Positions 8,144-16,998 are shown, numbered from the stretch's first letter. The stretch: DNA of 64,000 nt from Loktanella gaetbuli (GCF_020531945.1 NZ_JAJATZ010000002.1:62001-126000); one strand, 5' to 3'. Notes: a model not told the origin generated them from the letters alone. Numbers and translations are program-made.

Positions 8144-9175
8144 TTACTGGCAGGCTGCGACGGTTTCCATCGCGCCTTCACATGCCTGCTCTTTCGAGAT
8201 GTGGCCTGCGTCGATCGCGAGGTTCAGGTTGTCGGCCGTGATCGGTGTCGGTGCGAGGAAGATGGCGTTCATTTCCACACCGTTTTCACCACCAGCCCAC
8301 TTTTGTGCCTCGGGCACGGCGTCCAGTGCGGTGCCACTGGCCAGTGCGACAGCGATATCAGCGGCGCGACCGCCCAGATCCCGGCTGTTTTTCCAGACGG
8401 ACACAGTCTGCGTGCCACGTGCGACGCGGTTCAGCGCAGCAAGATCGCCGTCCTGGCCACCGACCGGCACGTCCAGACCCTGCGCTGCAAGTGCTGCAAT
8501 CGCACCACCGGCCATACCGTCGTTCTGGGACAGCACGGCATCGATGTTGTTGTCGTTGGATGTCAGGATCTGTTCCATGTTGCGCTGTGCATTCTCGGGC
8601 TTCCAGCCGTCGGTGAATGCCTCACCTGCGATGGTGACGGCACCGCTGTCGATCATCGGCTGCAACACTTCCATCATGCCTTCCAGCAGGAACAGCGCGT
8701 TGGGATCACCAGGATCGCCCTTGATGATCGCATAGTTGCCTTCGGGGGCCGCGGCGGACACAGTTTCGGCGATGATCGTGCCGACACCCTTGTTGTCAAA
8801 GGTCAGGTAGAACGCACGCTCGTCCTCGATCAGACGGTCGTAACCGACAACGGGGATGCCTTCGGCAGCGGCCTGGTCGATTGCCGGCCCGATTGCGTCC
8901 TTGTCCATCGCAAGGATGATCAGCGCGTCAGCACCCTGTGCGATCAGGGCTTCGATATCGGTCAGCTGCTTGGCCGCAGAGGCCTGTGCGTCGGCGGAAA
9001 TATAGCTTGCGCCAGCCGCCTCCAATGCGGCCTGAATGGCTGCTTCGTCGGTTTTCCAGCGCTCTTCCTGAAAGTTGGACCAGCTCACGCCAACAGTGAC
9101 GCTGTGGCTTTCGGCCAGCGCGGCAGAACTGAAACCGACCGTCGCGATGACGGCGGCGATAATTGACTTGTTCAT
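8144..9175 (-). CDS. xylF: Xylose-type sugar ABC transporter binding protein
   Basis: 343 residues with a signal peptide (about 1-21, AALA/ES). The mature protein is a periplasmic-binding-protein type I fold with XylF landmarks: SNFQEERWKTDE near the N-terminus, AYDR-like VVGYDRLIED, ISFDN-like LTFDNKGVGT, DGWKPENAQ and GGQDGDLAAL. E. coli XylF has the same series, so D-xylose or a related pentose is the likely ligand. The ATG at 9175 follows GGGAGGA by seven bases; the longer frame to 9235 is not used. First gene of the operon and the one nearest the candidate ROK operator. Confidence 0.88.
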   Translation of the reverse strand: MNKSIIAAVIATVGFSSAALAESHSVTVGVSWSNFQEERWKTDEAAIQAALEAAGASYISADAQASAAKQLTDIEALIAQGADALIILAMDKDAIGPAIDQAAAEGIPVVGYDRLIEDERAFYLTFDNKGVGTIIAETVSAAAPEGNYAIIKGDPGDPNALFLLEGMMEVLQPMIDSGAVTIAGEAFTDGWKPENAQRNMEQILTSNDNNIDAVLSQNDGMAGGAIAALAAQGLDVPVGGQDGDLAALNRVARGTQTVSVWKNSRDLGGRAADIAVALASGTALDAVPEAQKWAGGENGVEMNAIFLAPTPITADNLNLAIDAGHISKEQACEGAMETVAACQ

Positions 9176-9249
9176 TGTGTCCTCCCAGACGGTTGTGCCG
9201 CGCAACGCGCGGATTCGGGATCTCCCCCGGTGCACAAGAGCATGCCAGC

Positions 9250-9272
9250 TTTATTTCAGTTGTCAAAATAAA
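9250..9272. promoter_or_regulatory. Candidate ROK-regulator operator in the xylF/ROK divergent region
   Basis: Perfect inverted repeat TTTATTT (9250-9256) - N9 - AAATAAA (9266-9272) in the 231-base divergent region, 75 bases upstream of the xylF start. AT-rich palindromes with such spacing are typical of ROK/XylR binding sites. Placement near the xylF promoter suggests repression in the absence of sugar; the assignment is inference. Confidence 0.6.
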
Positions 9273-9406
9273 TTACGCTGACGCGTGAAATATTCTTGCC
9301 ATAACTGTCGCCAATCTGCGTAATGCGTTGCATGCACGGCAGTGGAGGGCCGTGCGATACGAATAATGGCTGCTTGCGGCGATTATTTTCTTCGGGAGGT
9401 AAAGAA

Positions 9407-10648
9407 ATGGATGCGGTAGCGCCCGACATCAGCGCGGTGCCGGGGTGTGGACCACTCGTCGGAACGCAGGACGGTCAAACCCTGTCCCTGCGCCAGCAGG
9501 TCTTTGCCCATGTGCGCGCCGTCGGGCAGACATCGCGGGCAGAAATCGCGCGCGGTCTCGACGTCTCTGCGGGATCGGTGACGGCGATCACTGCCGACCT
9601 GATCCAGCTGGGTCTGCTGACAGAATGCACGGCACCCGCCCGTGAACAGGGCCGCGGACGTCCACCTGTCGCCCTGTCCGTTGTCCCCGGCTTTGCCTGC
9701 GTCGTGGGTGTCAAGATCGCCGATGCCAGCCTGTCCGCGGTCCTGACCGATTTTGCCGGGATCACACGTGCCGACATCAGCAGACCCAGCGCCCGCAGCC
9801 GCAAGACACCCGATGACCTGATCGCGGAACTGGCCGATCTGATTTCGGACCTGATCGCGCGTGCGGGACTGACCATGGCGGACATTTCCGGGATCGGGCT
9901 GGGCCTGTCCGGGATCGTCGATCATGAAACCGGTATCGTGCCGTGGTCGCCCTTGCTATGGGGCGTCGACATACCGCTGGCACAGCTGGCGCGCGCCCGT
10001 TTCGGCGTGCCCGTCACGCTGGATAACGATGCGAATGTGCTGACGCTTGCAGAACTGTGGTTCGGTCAGGGGCGCAATCGCCCCGATTTTGCGGTCGTCA
10101 CCATCGAACATGGTGTCGGCATGGGACTGGTGCTGAACAACCGCCTGTTCCGCGGCAGCCGCGGCATGGGGCTGGAGCTGGGCCACACCAAGGTTGCGCT
10201 GGACGGTGCGCTGTGCCGCTGTGGTCAGCGTGGCTGCCTCGAGGCCTATCTGGCGGATTATGCATTGGCCCGCGAGGCCGCAACCGCGTTGAACGATACG
10301 GACCCCACGACAGACCCCGGACATCTGATCGAACGGCTCTATGCGCAGGCGCAGGCGGGTAATCTGGCGGCGCGCACGATCTTTGACCGTGCGGGGCGCT
10401 ATCTGGCGGTCGGGCTGGCCAATGTGGTCCAGCTGTTCGATCCCGCGCTCGTGATCCTCGCGGGGGAACGGATACGCTACAATTACCTTTTTTCACAGGA
10501 TGTTGTGACCGACATGGAAACCCTGACCCTGACCGAAGGCCGGTCGCATTGCCAGATTGTGACCCATGTCTGGGATGATCTGGTCTGGGCGCGCGGTGCT
10601 GCGGCGCTGGCGCTGTCGGCGCTGACCGACAGACTGTTGTCGGCATGA
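9407..10648 (+). CDS. ROK-family transcriptional regulator (XylR-like)
   Basis: 413 residues: an N-terminal winged helix (about 25-85, SRAEIARGLDVSAGSVTAITADL) and a C-terminal ROK sugar-kinase-like domain with the DNDANV motif, ELGHTKV and the zinc-binding cluster CRCGQRGCLEAY. The start ATG at 9407 is set by GGGAGGT seven bases upstream; upstream in-frame codons from 9323 lack a ribosome site. It is divergent from xylFHG and presumably controls it in response to xylose or a derivative. The downstream CRTAC1 gene overlaps its stop by four bases and is therefore co-translated. Confidence 0.92.
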   Translation: MDAVAPDISAVPGCGPLVGTQDGQTLSLRQQVFAHVRAVGQTSRAEIARGLDVSAGSVTAITADLIQLGLLTECTAPAREQGRGRPPVALSVVPGFACVVGVKIADASLSAVLTDFAGITRADISRPSARSRKTPDDLIAELADLISDLIARAGLTMADISGIGLGLSGIVDHETGIVPWSPLLWGVDIPLAQLARARFGVPVTLDNDANVLTLAELWFGQGRNRPDFAVVTIEHGVGMGLVLNNRLFRGSRGMGLELGHTKVALDGALCRCGQRGCLEAYLADYALAREAATALNDTDPTTDPGHLIERLYAQAQAGNLAARTIFDRAGRYLAVGLANVVQLFDPALVILAGERIRYNYLFSQDVVTDMETLTLTEGRSHCQIVTHVWDDLVWARGAAALALSALTDRLLSA

Positions 10649-12123
10649 TCCGGGCGTTGATCCTGATGGTCTGGGCGGCGCCTGCCGCAGCACAGGTCAG
10701 TTTCACCGACGTCTCGGACAGGCTGGGCGATCATGTCTATGACGGCGGCTGGGAACATTTTGTCGGCGGTGGCGTGGCGGTCATGGATTGCGACGGGGAC
10801 GCGCGGCCCGATATCTTTGCCGCAGGCGGCAGCAATCCCGCGGCCCTGTGGCGCAATACAGGTGATATGCAATTCGCGCCGATGCCCCTGCCCACGCTGA
10901 CCGGCGTCACGGGGGCCTATCCGCTGGATATCGACGCCGATGGCCACATGGATCTCTATGTGATGCGCGTGGGTCCCGATGTGGCCCTGCGCGGTGGTCC
11001 CGATTGTACCTTTACCGATGCCACGGACCTGTGGGGCCTGCCGCAGACCGATCAATGGACAACCGCCTTTACTGCCTGGTGGGAGGACGACAACCGCCCG
11101 GTCATGGCAGTGGGCCACTATGTTGATCGCGCAGATCCCGACGGCCCGTTCGAGGCCTGCGACACCAACACGATCCTGCGCCCGACACCCAAAGGCTACC
11201 GGGCGGATACCCTTGATCCCGGGTTTTGCGCCCTGTCGATGCTGGCCGCCACCGACGCGCGTGGCCGCATGGCGCTGCGAATCTCCAACGACCGGCATTA
11301 TTACGTCCGGACCGGGTACGAACAGATGTGGGACATCGCGGACCGCCGGTTCCTGGGCCAGGCCGACGGCTGGGAGGATGTTTCGCTCTGGGGCATGGGA
11401 ATCGCCAGTGCCGATCTGACAGGCGACGGCCGCGACGAGGTGATGCTGACCTCAATGGGGGATCAATTGATGCAACTGGCGCAGCCAGATGGCACCTACA
11501 CGCGCGCGCCGTTCGGGCTGGGCACCTATGCGCAGCGCCCGTTCATCGGTGACGACGGACGCCCCTCGACGGGCTGGCACGCGGAATTCGGCGACGTGAA
11601 CAATGATGCGCGCCCCGATCTGTTCATTGCCAAGGGCAATGTCGACCAAATGCCGACCAATGCGATGGCCGACCCCAACAATATGCTGATCCAGAAACCG
11701 GACGGCAGCTTTACCGAGACAGCCGAAGCGGCAGGTGTCGCCGATACCGCACGGGCACGTGGCGCAGCGCTGGCGGATTTCGACGGTGACGGTCTGCTGG
11801 ATTTGGTCGTCGTCAACAGACGGGCCAATATCCTGCTGTTCCAGAACACGACGCAGCAGGCGGGCCACTGGATCGGATTGTCACTCAGCCAGCCCGGCGG
11901 CAACCGCAATGCAATCGGCGCGCGGGTCAGCGTGACAACGGACCAGGGCACCCAGATCAGGGAACTGCGGGTCGGCGGCGGGCACGCCGGCGGACAAGCC
12001 CTGCCGCTGCACGTAGGGCTTGGCCATGCCAAGCAGGCCGACGTCACGATCACCTGGACCGATGGCACCACGTCACGCGCCACCTATGCCGCGGGCCGCA
12101 TCCACAGCATCCAGCGCCCCTGA
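10645..12123 (+). CDS. Secreted CRTAC1-family FG-GAP/UnbV protein
   Basis: 492 residues with a short signal peptide (1-16, AAAAQ). The mature protein holds several FG-GAP (VCBS-like) calcium-loop repeats with DxDGDxxxDxF spacing (MDCDGDARPDIF, LDIDADGHMDLYV, DVNNDARPDLF, ADFDGDGLLDLVV) that build a beta-propeller, and a C-terminal ASPIC/UnbV domain (NAIGARVSV...WTDGT). Eukaryotic CRTAC1 and bacterial UnbV proteins are extracellular and bind calcium; no enzyme activity is known. It overlaps the ROK regulator gene by ATGA, and is convergent with a di-haem peroxidase, a gene pair I have seen together in related bacteria. Confidence 0.88.
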   Translation: MIRALILMVWAAPAAAQVSFTDVSDRLGDHVYDGGWEHFVGGGVAVMDCDGDARPDIFAAGGSNPAALWRNTGDMQFAPMPLPTLTGVTGAYPLDIDADGHMDLYVMRVGPDVALRGGPDCTFTDATDLWGLPQTDQWTTAFTAWWEDDNRPVMAVGHYVDRADPDGPFEACDTNTILRPTPKGYRADTLDPGFCALSMLAATDARGRMALRISNDRHYYVRTGYEQMWDIADRRFLGQADGWEDVSLWGMGIASADLTGDGRDEVMLTSMGDQLMQLAQPDGTYTRAPFGLGTYAQRPFIGDDGRPSTGWHAEFGDVNNDARPDLFIAKGNVDQMPTNAMADPNNMLIQKPDGSFTETAEAAGVADTARARGAALADFDGDGLLDLVVVNRRANILLFQNTTQQAGHWIGLSLSQPGGNRNAIGARVSVTTDQGTQIRELRVGGGHAGGQALPLHVGLGHAKQADVTITWTDGTTSRATYAAGRIHSIQRP

Positions 12124-12223
12124 CCCGCCTCGCAGGTCAGGGACCCGGTGCCAATCCCCGTATCATCTTGCCAAAAATACTCCCGCCGGAGGCACCCACA
12201 GTCGCCACCGGCGCACCGCTTGG
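12124..12223. repeat. Candidate intergenic palindromic element
   Basis: The 100-base convergent gap carries ATCTTGCCAAAAATACTCCC (12164-12183) running into a small hairpin CTCC-CGCC-GGAG (12180-12191). A run of this kind (CTTGCCAAAAATACTCCCGC...GGAGG) is, to my memory, repeated between genes in many Rhodobacteraceae genomes. Only one copy is seen here, so the call of a REP-like element is not supported inside this window. Confidence 0.3.
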
Positions 12224-13552
12224 TCAGTTTGGAACAGGCAGACCCGACGGGACGCTGTCCGGTACGCCCAACCGCCCGTCTATCGCCACAGGATCGGTCA
12301 GCGTGTCCAGAAACGCGACCAGTGCCGCGATGTCAGTATCGGATAGTGCGACCGGCGCGACCGTGACGGCCGCCACGATGGCGCTCAATTGTTCGGTATC
12401 CTGCAGCGCGCGCGCATCCGCTACCGGCAGGTCTGGCAGGGCCGCCTGCCCCAAATCATAGCGTGCAAGTGCCGCCACAGGATCCGCGTGATCGGCAATG
12501 AAACCGGCCAGTGTCGCATGGCTGCCTGCGTGCCCGTATGGTGCGGTCAGTGCGATGTTGCGCAGGCTGGGTGTCCGGAACGCATAGAGATCACCCGGGT
12601 TGCCCGTCACCTCGGCACGGCCCCGGTCGTCATAGCGCGTCTCGAACCGTGCCCCCTTGCCCGGTCCGATCTGCGGAACCCCCATGGCGTGGAAATCATG
12701 GTCCGTCAGAAACGGGCCGCTGTGGCAATCCGCGCAGCCCGCAGCCCCGTAGAACAGATCCATTCCGTGCTGTGCCGCGCCCGTCAGTCTGGTCTCGCCA
12801 CGCAGCACCGCGTCGAATGGCGCTGTGTCGGACCGCCATTCCAGCGCCATGAAGGCCGCGACGGCATCAGAGATATCGGTGAAACCGATGTCATCGGCCG
12901 TTTCGATATCGTCAAAGGCCGCGATGAACATTTCCGTATAGGCGGGCACCGCCGCCACCTTGCGCGAGATCAGATCCCAGGCCCCGTCCGGACCGGTCAA
13001 CCGCCCCTGCCGTACCGCCAGGGCGATCGGGTTTTCCTGATAGTGTCCCGCCATTTCGTCGGGGCTGAGCACCGGGAACATCGTTTGTGCCGACAGCAAG
13101 GAGGCGAAACCGCTGGCCATGTCCTCGGCCAGTGGCGTGCGCAGCCCGCCGGGGCGGCTGTCGTCCACGGCGATGCGCCCATCATGGAATAGGGTCGTGA
13201 ATTCATGGGCACCCAGATTGAACAGCGCGGGCGCGTTGCGCGGGATGCGTTGTTCGGGCAGGTTGTCAGGGTCCGCGCGCCTGTCCGGACCCAGCCCCGT
13301 GGCCCCGTCGCCCAGCCCCAATGACAGCCCATCGCCGGTGCCGAATTTGGGATGATGGCAGGTGGCGCAGGCGACCTGATCGCTGCCCGACAGGATCGGA
13401 TCGTAAAACAGCAATTGACCCAGTTCAGCCTGCGCAGGATCCACCGGCGCGTAATCGGCATTCGTGATCGCAGGCGGCAACACCGTATCGGCAGCCCAGA
13501 CCGCACCGGCAAGCATCGTCACCGCACCTGCGCCCAACATCCGTTTCTTCAC
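12224..13552 (-). CDS. Di-haem cytochrome c peroxidase/MauG-family protein
   Basis: 442 residues. A signal peptide (about 1-20) is followed by two c-type haem sites, CATCH (62-66) and CADCH (273-277), the spacing and flanking PxFNLG, HDGR and TPSLRN motifs of the CCP/MauG family. Such periplasmic proteins reduce hydrogen peroxide or carry out haem-based oxidations. GTG at 13552 is chosen because GGAGGAC lies five bases upstream; the alternative ATG at 13540 is too far from it. The usual distal histidine/methionine ligands cannot be told apart without alignment, so peroxidase versus MauG-like oxidase stays open. Confidence 0.9.
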   Translation of the reverse strand: MKKRMLGAGAVTMLAGAVWAADTVLPPAITNADYAPVDPAQAELGQLLFYDPILSGSDQVACATCHHPKFGTGDGLSLGLGDGATGLGPDRRADPDNLPEQRIPRNAPALFNLGAHEFTTLFHDGRIAVDDSRPGGLRTPLAEDMASGFASLLSAQTMFPVLSPDEMAGHYQENPIALAVRQGRLTGPDGAWDLISRKVAAVPAYTEMFIAAFDDIETADDIGFTDISDAVAAFMALEWRSDTAPFDAVLRGETRLTGAAQHGMDLFYGAAGCADCHSGPFLTDHDFHAMGVPQIGPGKGARFETRYDDRGRAEVTGNPGDLYAFRTPSLRNIALTAPYGHAGSHATLAGFIADHADPVAALARYDLGQAALPDLPVADARALQDTEQLSAIVAAVTVAPVALSDTDIAALVAFLDTLTDPVAIDGRLGVPDSVPSGLPVPN

Positions 13553-13643
13553 TGATTGTCCTCCACCCTCGGGCGTAGAATGCATCAGCGCAGAACGTCG
13601 GGCAACGCGATATTGCGCGTCAGGCGCTGAGACTTTTATGATG

Positions 13644-13662
13644 CGCCTCAAGCACTGAGGCG
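13644..13662 (-). terminator. Hairpin spanning the proV stop codon
   Basis: Seven-bp stem CGCCTCA (13644-13650) / TGAGGCG (13656-13662) with a five-base loop; the proV stop codon lies within one arm. No T tract follows on the minus strand, so termination here is only probable. Confidence 0.4.
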
Positions 13663-14712
13663 ACGCGCCGGATCAGATGCCTCGACCGGGACCAGCGCGC
13701 GGACCAGATCGCGCATGTGCAGCAGGCCGACCTGTTGGCCGTCCTGCATCACACGGTAATGCAGATTGGTGTCGCCCTCTGACATGGCAATCACGCGTTC
13801 AAGGTTGGAATTAGCGTCCACCTCGCCTGCGATGTTCGGCACTTCGGTCGTGGTCGGCTTCATCACCGACCGCACCCGCAGCACACGCGCGCGATTGATG
13901 TCAGCGATAAAGTCCATGATGTAGGGATCATTGGGGTGCAGCAGGATATCCTGCGGCTCGCCTTGCTGGATGACTGCGCCGTCCTTGAGGATCACGAGGT
14001 GATCCGCCAGTTTCAGCGCCTCGTCCAGATCATGCGTGATAAAGACGATGGTCTTGTGCAACTCGCGCTGCAATTCCAGCAGCAGGTCCTGCATATCCGT
14101 GCGGATCAGCGGGTCGAGGGCGGAAAATGCCTCGTCCATCAGCATGATCTCACTGTCGGAGGCCAGCGCGCGGGCGATGCCGACACGCTGCTGCATGCCG
14201 CCCGACAATTGGTTCGGATAATGCCCGCCGTAACCGTCAAGGCCAACGCGTTCCAGCCACTTGTTGCCCTCAATATCGGCGGCAGCGGCATTTTCACCGC
14301 GCACGCGGCGCGCCATGCCGGCGTTTTCCAACACCGTGCGATGCGGGAACAGCGCGAATTTCTGAAACACCATGGACATGGTGTTCTGGCGCAGGCTGTG
14401 CAGCTTGGTCTCGTTGTAGGACAGCACGTCCTCGCCGTTGACGATGATTTCGCCGGCGGTAGGTTCGATCAGGCGATTGAGGTGCCGGATCAGCGTCGAT
14501 TTGCCGGATCCAGACAATCCCATGATGACCGTCACCTCGCCTGCACGAATATCGACGTTGATATCCTGCAGGCCCAGCACGTGATGATGCTGTTCCAGCA
14601 GTTCGGGTTTACCCAGCCCCGCGCGGACGTGTTCCAGCGCGGCCTTGGGATTGTCGCCGAAAATCTTGTAGAGGTTGCGGATCGAAACCTTGATGTCTTT
14701 TTGCTCTGTCAT
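13648..14712 (-). CDS. proV: Glycine betaine/proline betaine ABC transporter ATPase
   Basis: 354 residues: Walker A GLSGSGKST, signature LSGGM, Walker B IMLMDEAFSALD and switch histidine in FITHD, followed by a C-terminal CBS-domain region (about 270-345, with VMKPTTTEVP). CBS domains in ProV/OpuAA sense ionic strength. The N-terminal LYKIFG segment is the typical OpuAA opening. ATG at 14712 lies four bases after the proW stop. Last gene of proX-proW-proV. Confidence 0.94.
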   Translation of the reverse strand: MTEQKDIKVSIRNLYKIFGDNPKAALEHVRAGLGKPELLEQHHHVLGLQDINVDIRAGEVTVIMGLSGSGKSTLIRHLNRLIEPTAGEIIVNGEDVLSYNETKLHSLRQNTMSMVFQKFALFPHRTVLENAGMARRVRGENAAAADIEGNKWLERVGLDGYGGHYPNQLSGGMQQRVGIARALASDSEIMLMDEAFSALDPLIRTDMQDLLLELQRELHKTIVFITHDLDEALKLADHLVILKDGAVIQQGEPQDILLHPNDPYIMDFIADINRARVLRVRSVMKPTTTEVPNIAGEVDANSNLERVIAMSEGDTNLHYRVMQDGQQVGLLHMRDLVRALVPVEASDPARRLSA

Positions 14713-14716
14713 GGTT

Positions 14717-15751
14717 TCACTGCTCGCTCGTATTGATGCGGCCCAGTGCCGCCTTGGTTGCGCGGTCCAGCAGGATCGCCAGCAGCACGATGCAGAAACC
14801 CGCGACAAGCCCGACGCCCAGTTCCAGATTGTTGATGCCGCGCAGCACCAGACGGCCCAGCCCCGGTGCGGACACCAGCGACGCGATCACGACCATGGCG
14901 AGGCTCATCATGATGGTCTGGTTGATGCCGGCCATGATGTTGGGCAAGGCCAGCGGAATCTGCACGCCCGTCAGCTTTTGTCGGCTGGACATGCCGAATG
15001 CGTCGGCCGCCTCGATCACGTCCTTGTCCACCAGCCTGATCCCGAGGTCGGTCAGTCGAATGACCGGCACGATGGCGTAGAGGATGATCGCGATACCGTA
15101 GAGCTTGCTCTCGGTCACGGAGAACAGGAAAATCAGGGGGATCAGATAGACAAAGGTCGGCAGCGTTTGCAGCATGTCGAGAATTGGTATCGTGAGGCGC
15201 TGCATCGTGTTGCTCTTGGACATGGCGATGCCGATTGGCACGCCAAGGACGACCGAGAAGATCGTACAGACAAACACGATCGACAGCGTCGCAATCGCCG
15301 CGTCGTAATGATCGATCATCGCCATGAACAGGAACGAGAACGTCACCAGCACCAGCACCCCGACGGACCGTGCGGTGAACCAGGTCAGCAGCATCAGCAG
15401 CGTGATCATGATGAACCACGGCGTTGCCTGAAACCAGACCAGCGCCTGATCCAGCAGCCAACCCAATGGTGCCGTGATGGGGTCCAGCACGAACCGCAGC
15501 TCGTCCTTGATCCCGATAAAGCTTTGTTCGACCGCTTCGGTCATGTCGCGGGTGCGCGGAATGGTGTTGCAGGACCCGTGCAGCACGTCGAGCGACGGAA
15601 ACGGCGTATCCATCAACGGCGTGGCGGCGGCGCTGTTGTCGGCCCCCGTGGCCTGCGCCATCAGTTCGGCCATCGTCATCGGTCCGCCGGTGGCTTCGCC
15701 ACACCAGTCCTGCAGGCCAAGCGCCTCAAAGAATTTGTCGTAAAAGGCCAT
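14717..15751 (-). CDS. proW: Glycine betaine/proline betaine ABC transporter permease
   Basis: 344 residues; an N-terminal soluble segment of about 95 residues, as in E. coli ProW, precedes roughly seven membrane segments and the BPD_transp_1 EAA loop (EAADAFGMSSRQKLTGVQIPLALP). The start ATG at 15751 is placed after GGACGGG; an extended frame to 15808 would run across a hairpin. It is separated from proX by a terminator-like structure, so it is probably made at a lower level than the binding protein. Confidence 0.93.
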   Translation of the reverse strand: MAFYDKFFEALGLQDWCGEATGGPMTMAELMAQATGADNSAAATPLMDTPFPSLDVLHGSCNTIPRTRDMTEAVEQSFIGIKDELRFVLDPITAPLGWLLDQALVWFQATPWFIMITLLMLLTWFTARSVGVLVLVTFSFLFMAMIDHYDAAIATLSIVFVCTIFSVVLGVPIGIAMSKSNTMQRLTIPILDMLQTLPTFVYLIPLIFLFSVTESKLYGIAIILYAIVPVIRLTDLGIRLVDKDVIEAADAFGMSSRQKLTGVQIPLALPNIMAGINQTIMMSLAMVVIASLVSAPGLGRLVLRGINNLELGVGLVAGFCIVLLAILLDRATKAALGRINTSEQ

Positions 15752-15777
15752 GAAACACCCGTCCCGTTCGCGCAAAT

Positions 15778-15805
15778 GCAAAGGCCAGCGTAACGCGGCC
15801 TTTGC
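15778..15805 (-). repeat. Hairpin in the proW leader
   Basis: Nine-bp stem GCAAAGGCC (15778-15786) / GGCCTTTGC (15797-15805) extended by GCG/CGC inside with one unpaired base. It lies between the proX terminator and the proW ribosome site, 27 bases before the proW start. It could protect the proW mRNA 5' end or control readthrough. Confidence 0.5.
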
Positions 15806-15820
15806 CATTCATGATGAAAA

Positions 15821-15844
15821 GGCCCCTGCCGTCAGGCAAGGGCC
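15821..15844 (-). terminator. Terminator or attenuator between proX and proW
   Basis: Ten-bp stem (15821-15830 with 15835-15844, one G-T pair) and a four-base loop, followed on the minus strand by TTTT. It begins 11 bases after the proX stop, an arrangement common after binding-protein genes, which allows excess binding protein. Confidence 0.8.
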
Positions 15845-15854
15845 GATTTTCGGA

Positions 15855-16814
15855 TTACTGGATCAGGCCGGCCAGATTGGTGGCTGCCTCTTCGTTCAGC
15901 CACTGCGACCAGACGTCAGAGTTGTTGGTGATGAAGTAGACAGCGGCCTCTTCGGCAGAGGCGTTGTTTTCCTCTTTCCATGCCAGCACTTCACCCATCT
16001 GGTTGTTCGTGAACGACACCTTGGACATCATCTCGGCGATCTCGGGGTTTTCGTCCTGGAACGTGGTTGTAACGACCGTTTTGACCGGACCCACGGGATA
16101 AGAGCTCAGGCCGACCTCTTCACACTCCGGGTTGGAGTTACAGGTGTGGATCTCTTCGTTGTATTCGCCCAGATCGACCATGGTCATGTCATACTTGCCC
16201 AGCACGGACGTCGGTGCCCAGTAGTAGCCCAGCCAAGGTTCCTGGTTTTCAAAAGCAGCCGCGATGGATGCTGCCATCGTCTCACCGGACCCGTGCTGAA
16301 AGATTTCGTAGCCGTCATCGGCCAGACCGGCGGCCTGCGTCAGCGCGGTGTTCGTGTTCTTGCAGCCCCAACCATCGGGGCAGTTGTGGAAACGGTTGTC
16401 CAGCAGTTCGGGGTTTGCCTTCACGCCTTCCAGCGTGGCCAGTTCCGGGTGTTCCTCGACCAGATAGGTCGGCACCCACCAGCCCTCGACACCGCCGTCG
16501 GACAGCACGTCGCCCAGCGTGACGATGCGACCGGCCTCGGACAGCTCGCCATAGGCGGGGGTGCCGTTGATCCACAACTCGGTCACGATGTCAGGCTTGC
16601 CGGTTTCGGACACCGACGCCAGCGACGTGACAGTCGCGGACGGCACCGTGGTGACAGTGCAGCCATAGCCCTGTTCCATCAGAAATTTCGACACATAGGT
16701 TACGACAGCAGAGCTGTCCCAGTTCATCTCGGTGATCGACACCTCGCCACAGTCGGCAAGCGCCATGGTCGGTGCTGCAAATGCGACGGCAGAAGCCAGT
16801 AGTGCTTTTTTCAT
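15855..16814 (-). CDS. proX: Betaine ABC transporter substrate-binding protein
   Basis: 319 residues of the OpuAC family with a signal peptide (about 1-20, ALA/D). Tryptophans at NWDS, ELWING, GWWVP and LGYYWAP fit the aromatic box that holds a trimethylammonium group, so glycine betaine, proline betaine or choline are candidates. Six cysteines (for example NCPDGWGC and TCNSNPEC) suggest periplasmic disulfides. It is the first gene of the operon and divergent from choline sulfatase, which supports a quaternary-amine ligand. Confidence 0.9.
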   Translation of the reverse strand: MKKALLASAVAFAAPTMALADCGEVSITEMNWDSSAVVTYVSKFLMEQGYGCTVTTVPSATVTSLASVSETGKPDIVTELWINGTPAYGELSEAGRIVTLGDVLSDGGVEGWWVPTYLVEEHPELATLEGVKANPELLDNRFHNCPDGWGCKNTNTALTQAAGLADDGYEIFQHGSGETMAASIAAAFENQEPWLGYYWAPTSVLGKYDMTMVDLGEYNEEIHTCNSNPECEEVGLSSYPVGPVKTVVTTTFQDENPEIAEMMSKVSFTNNQMGEVLAWKEENNASAEEAAVYFITNNSDVWSQWLNEEAATNLAGLIQ

Positions 16815-16884
16815 GAATACATCCCTGTTTTGCGCCGGTCGCGATCAGAACAATCGGCGTCGTTTTTATGATAGGTGTAAAAGA

Positions 16885-16904
16885 CAATAGCCTGTCCTCT
16901 ATTG
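16885..16904. promoter_or_regulatory. Candidate operator between proX and betC
   Basis: Perfect inverted repeat CAATAG (16885-16890) - N8 - CTATTG (16899-16904) in the 184-base divergent region, 71 bases before the proX start and 95 before betC. A dimeric regulator such as a BetI- or LysR-type protein could bind here. No regulator gene lies beside it. Confidence 0.45.
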
Positions 16905-16998
16905 CAACCCTGACACCCGACTGATTCAAACAAATGAAATGAACGGCGGGCTGTTTGGACAAAGCGCCGTAACGTCACCCGACAGAACAGGACTGCAT

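Noticed and set aside
6761..9166. An 801-codon plus-strand open frame over xylF and xylH
   Set aside because: It is antisense to two clear genes, has no ribosome site and its product is low-complexity, rich in Arg, Gln and Asp. In GC-rich DNA the antisense of real genes is often open.
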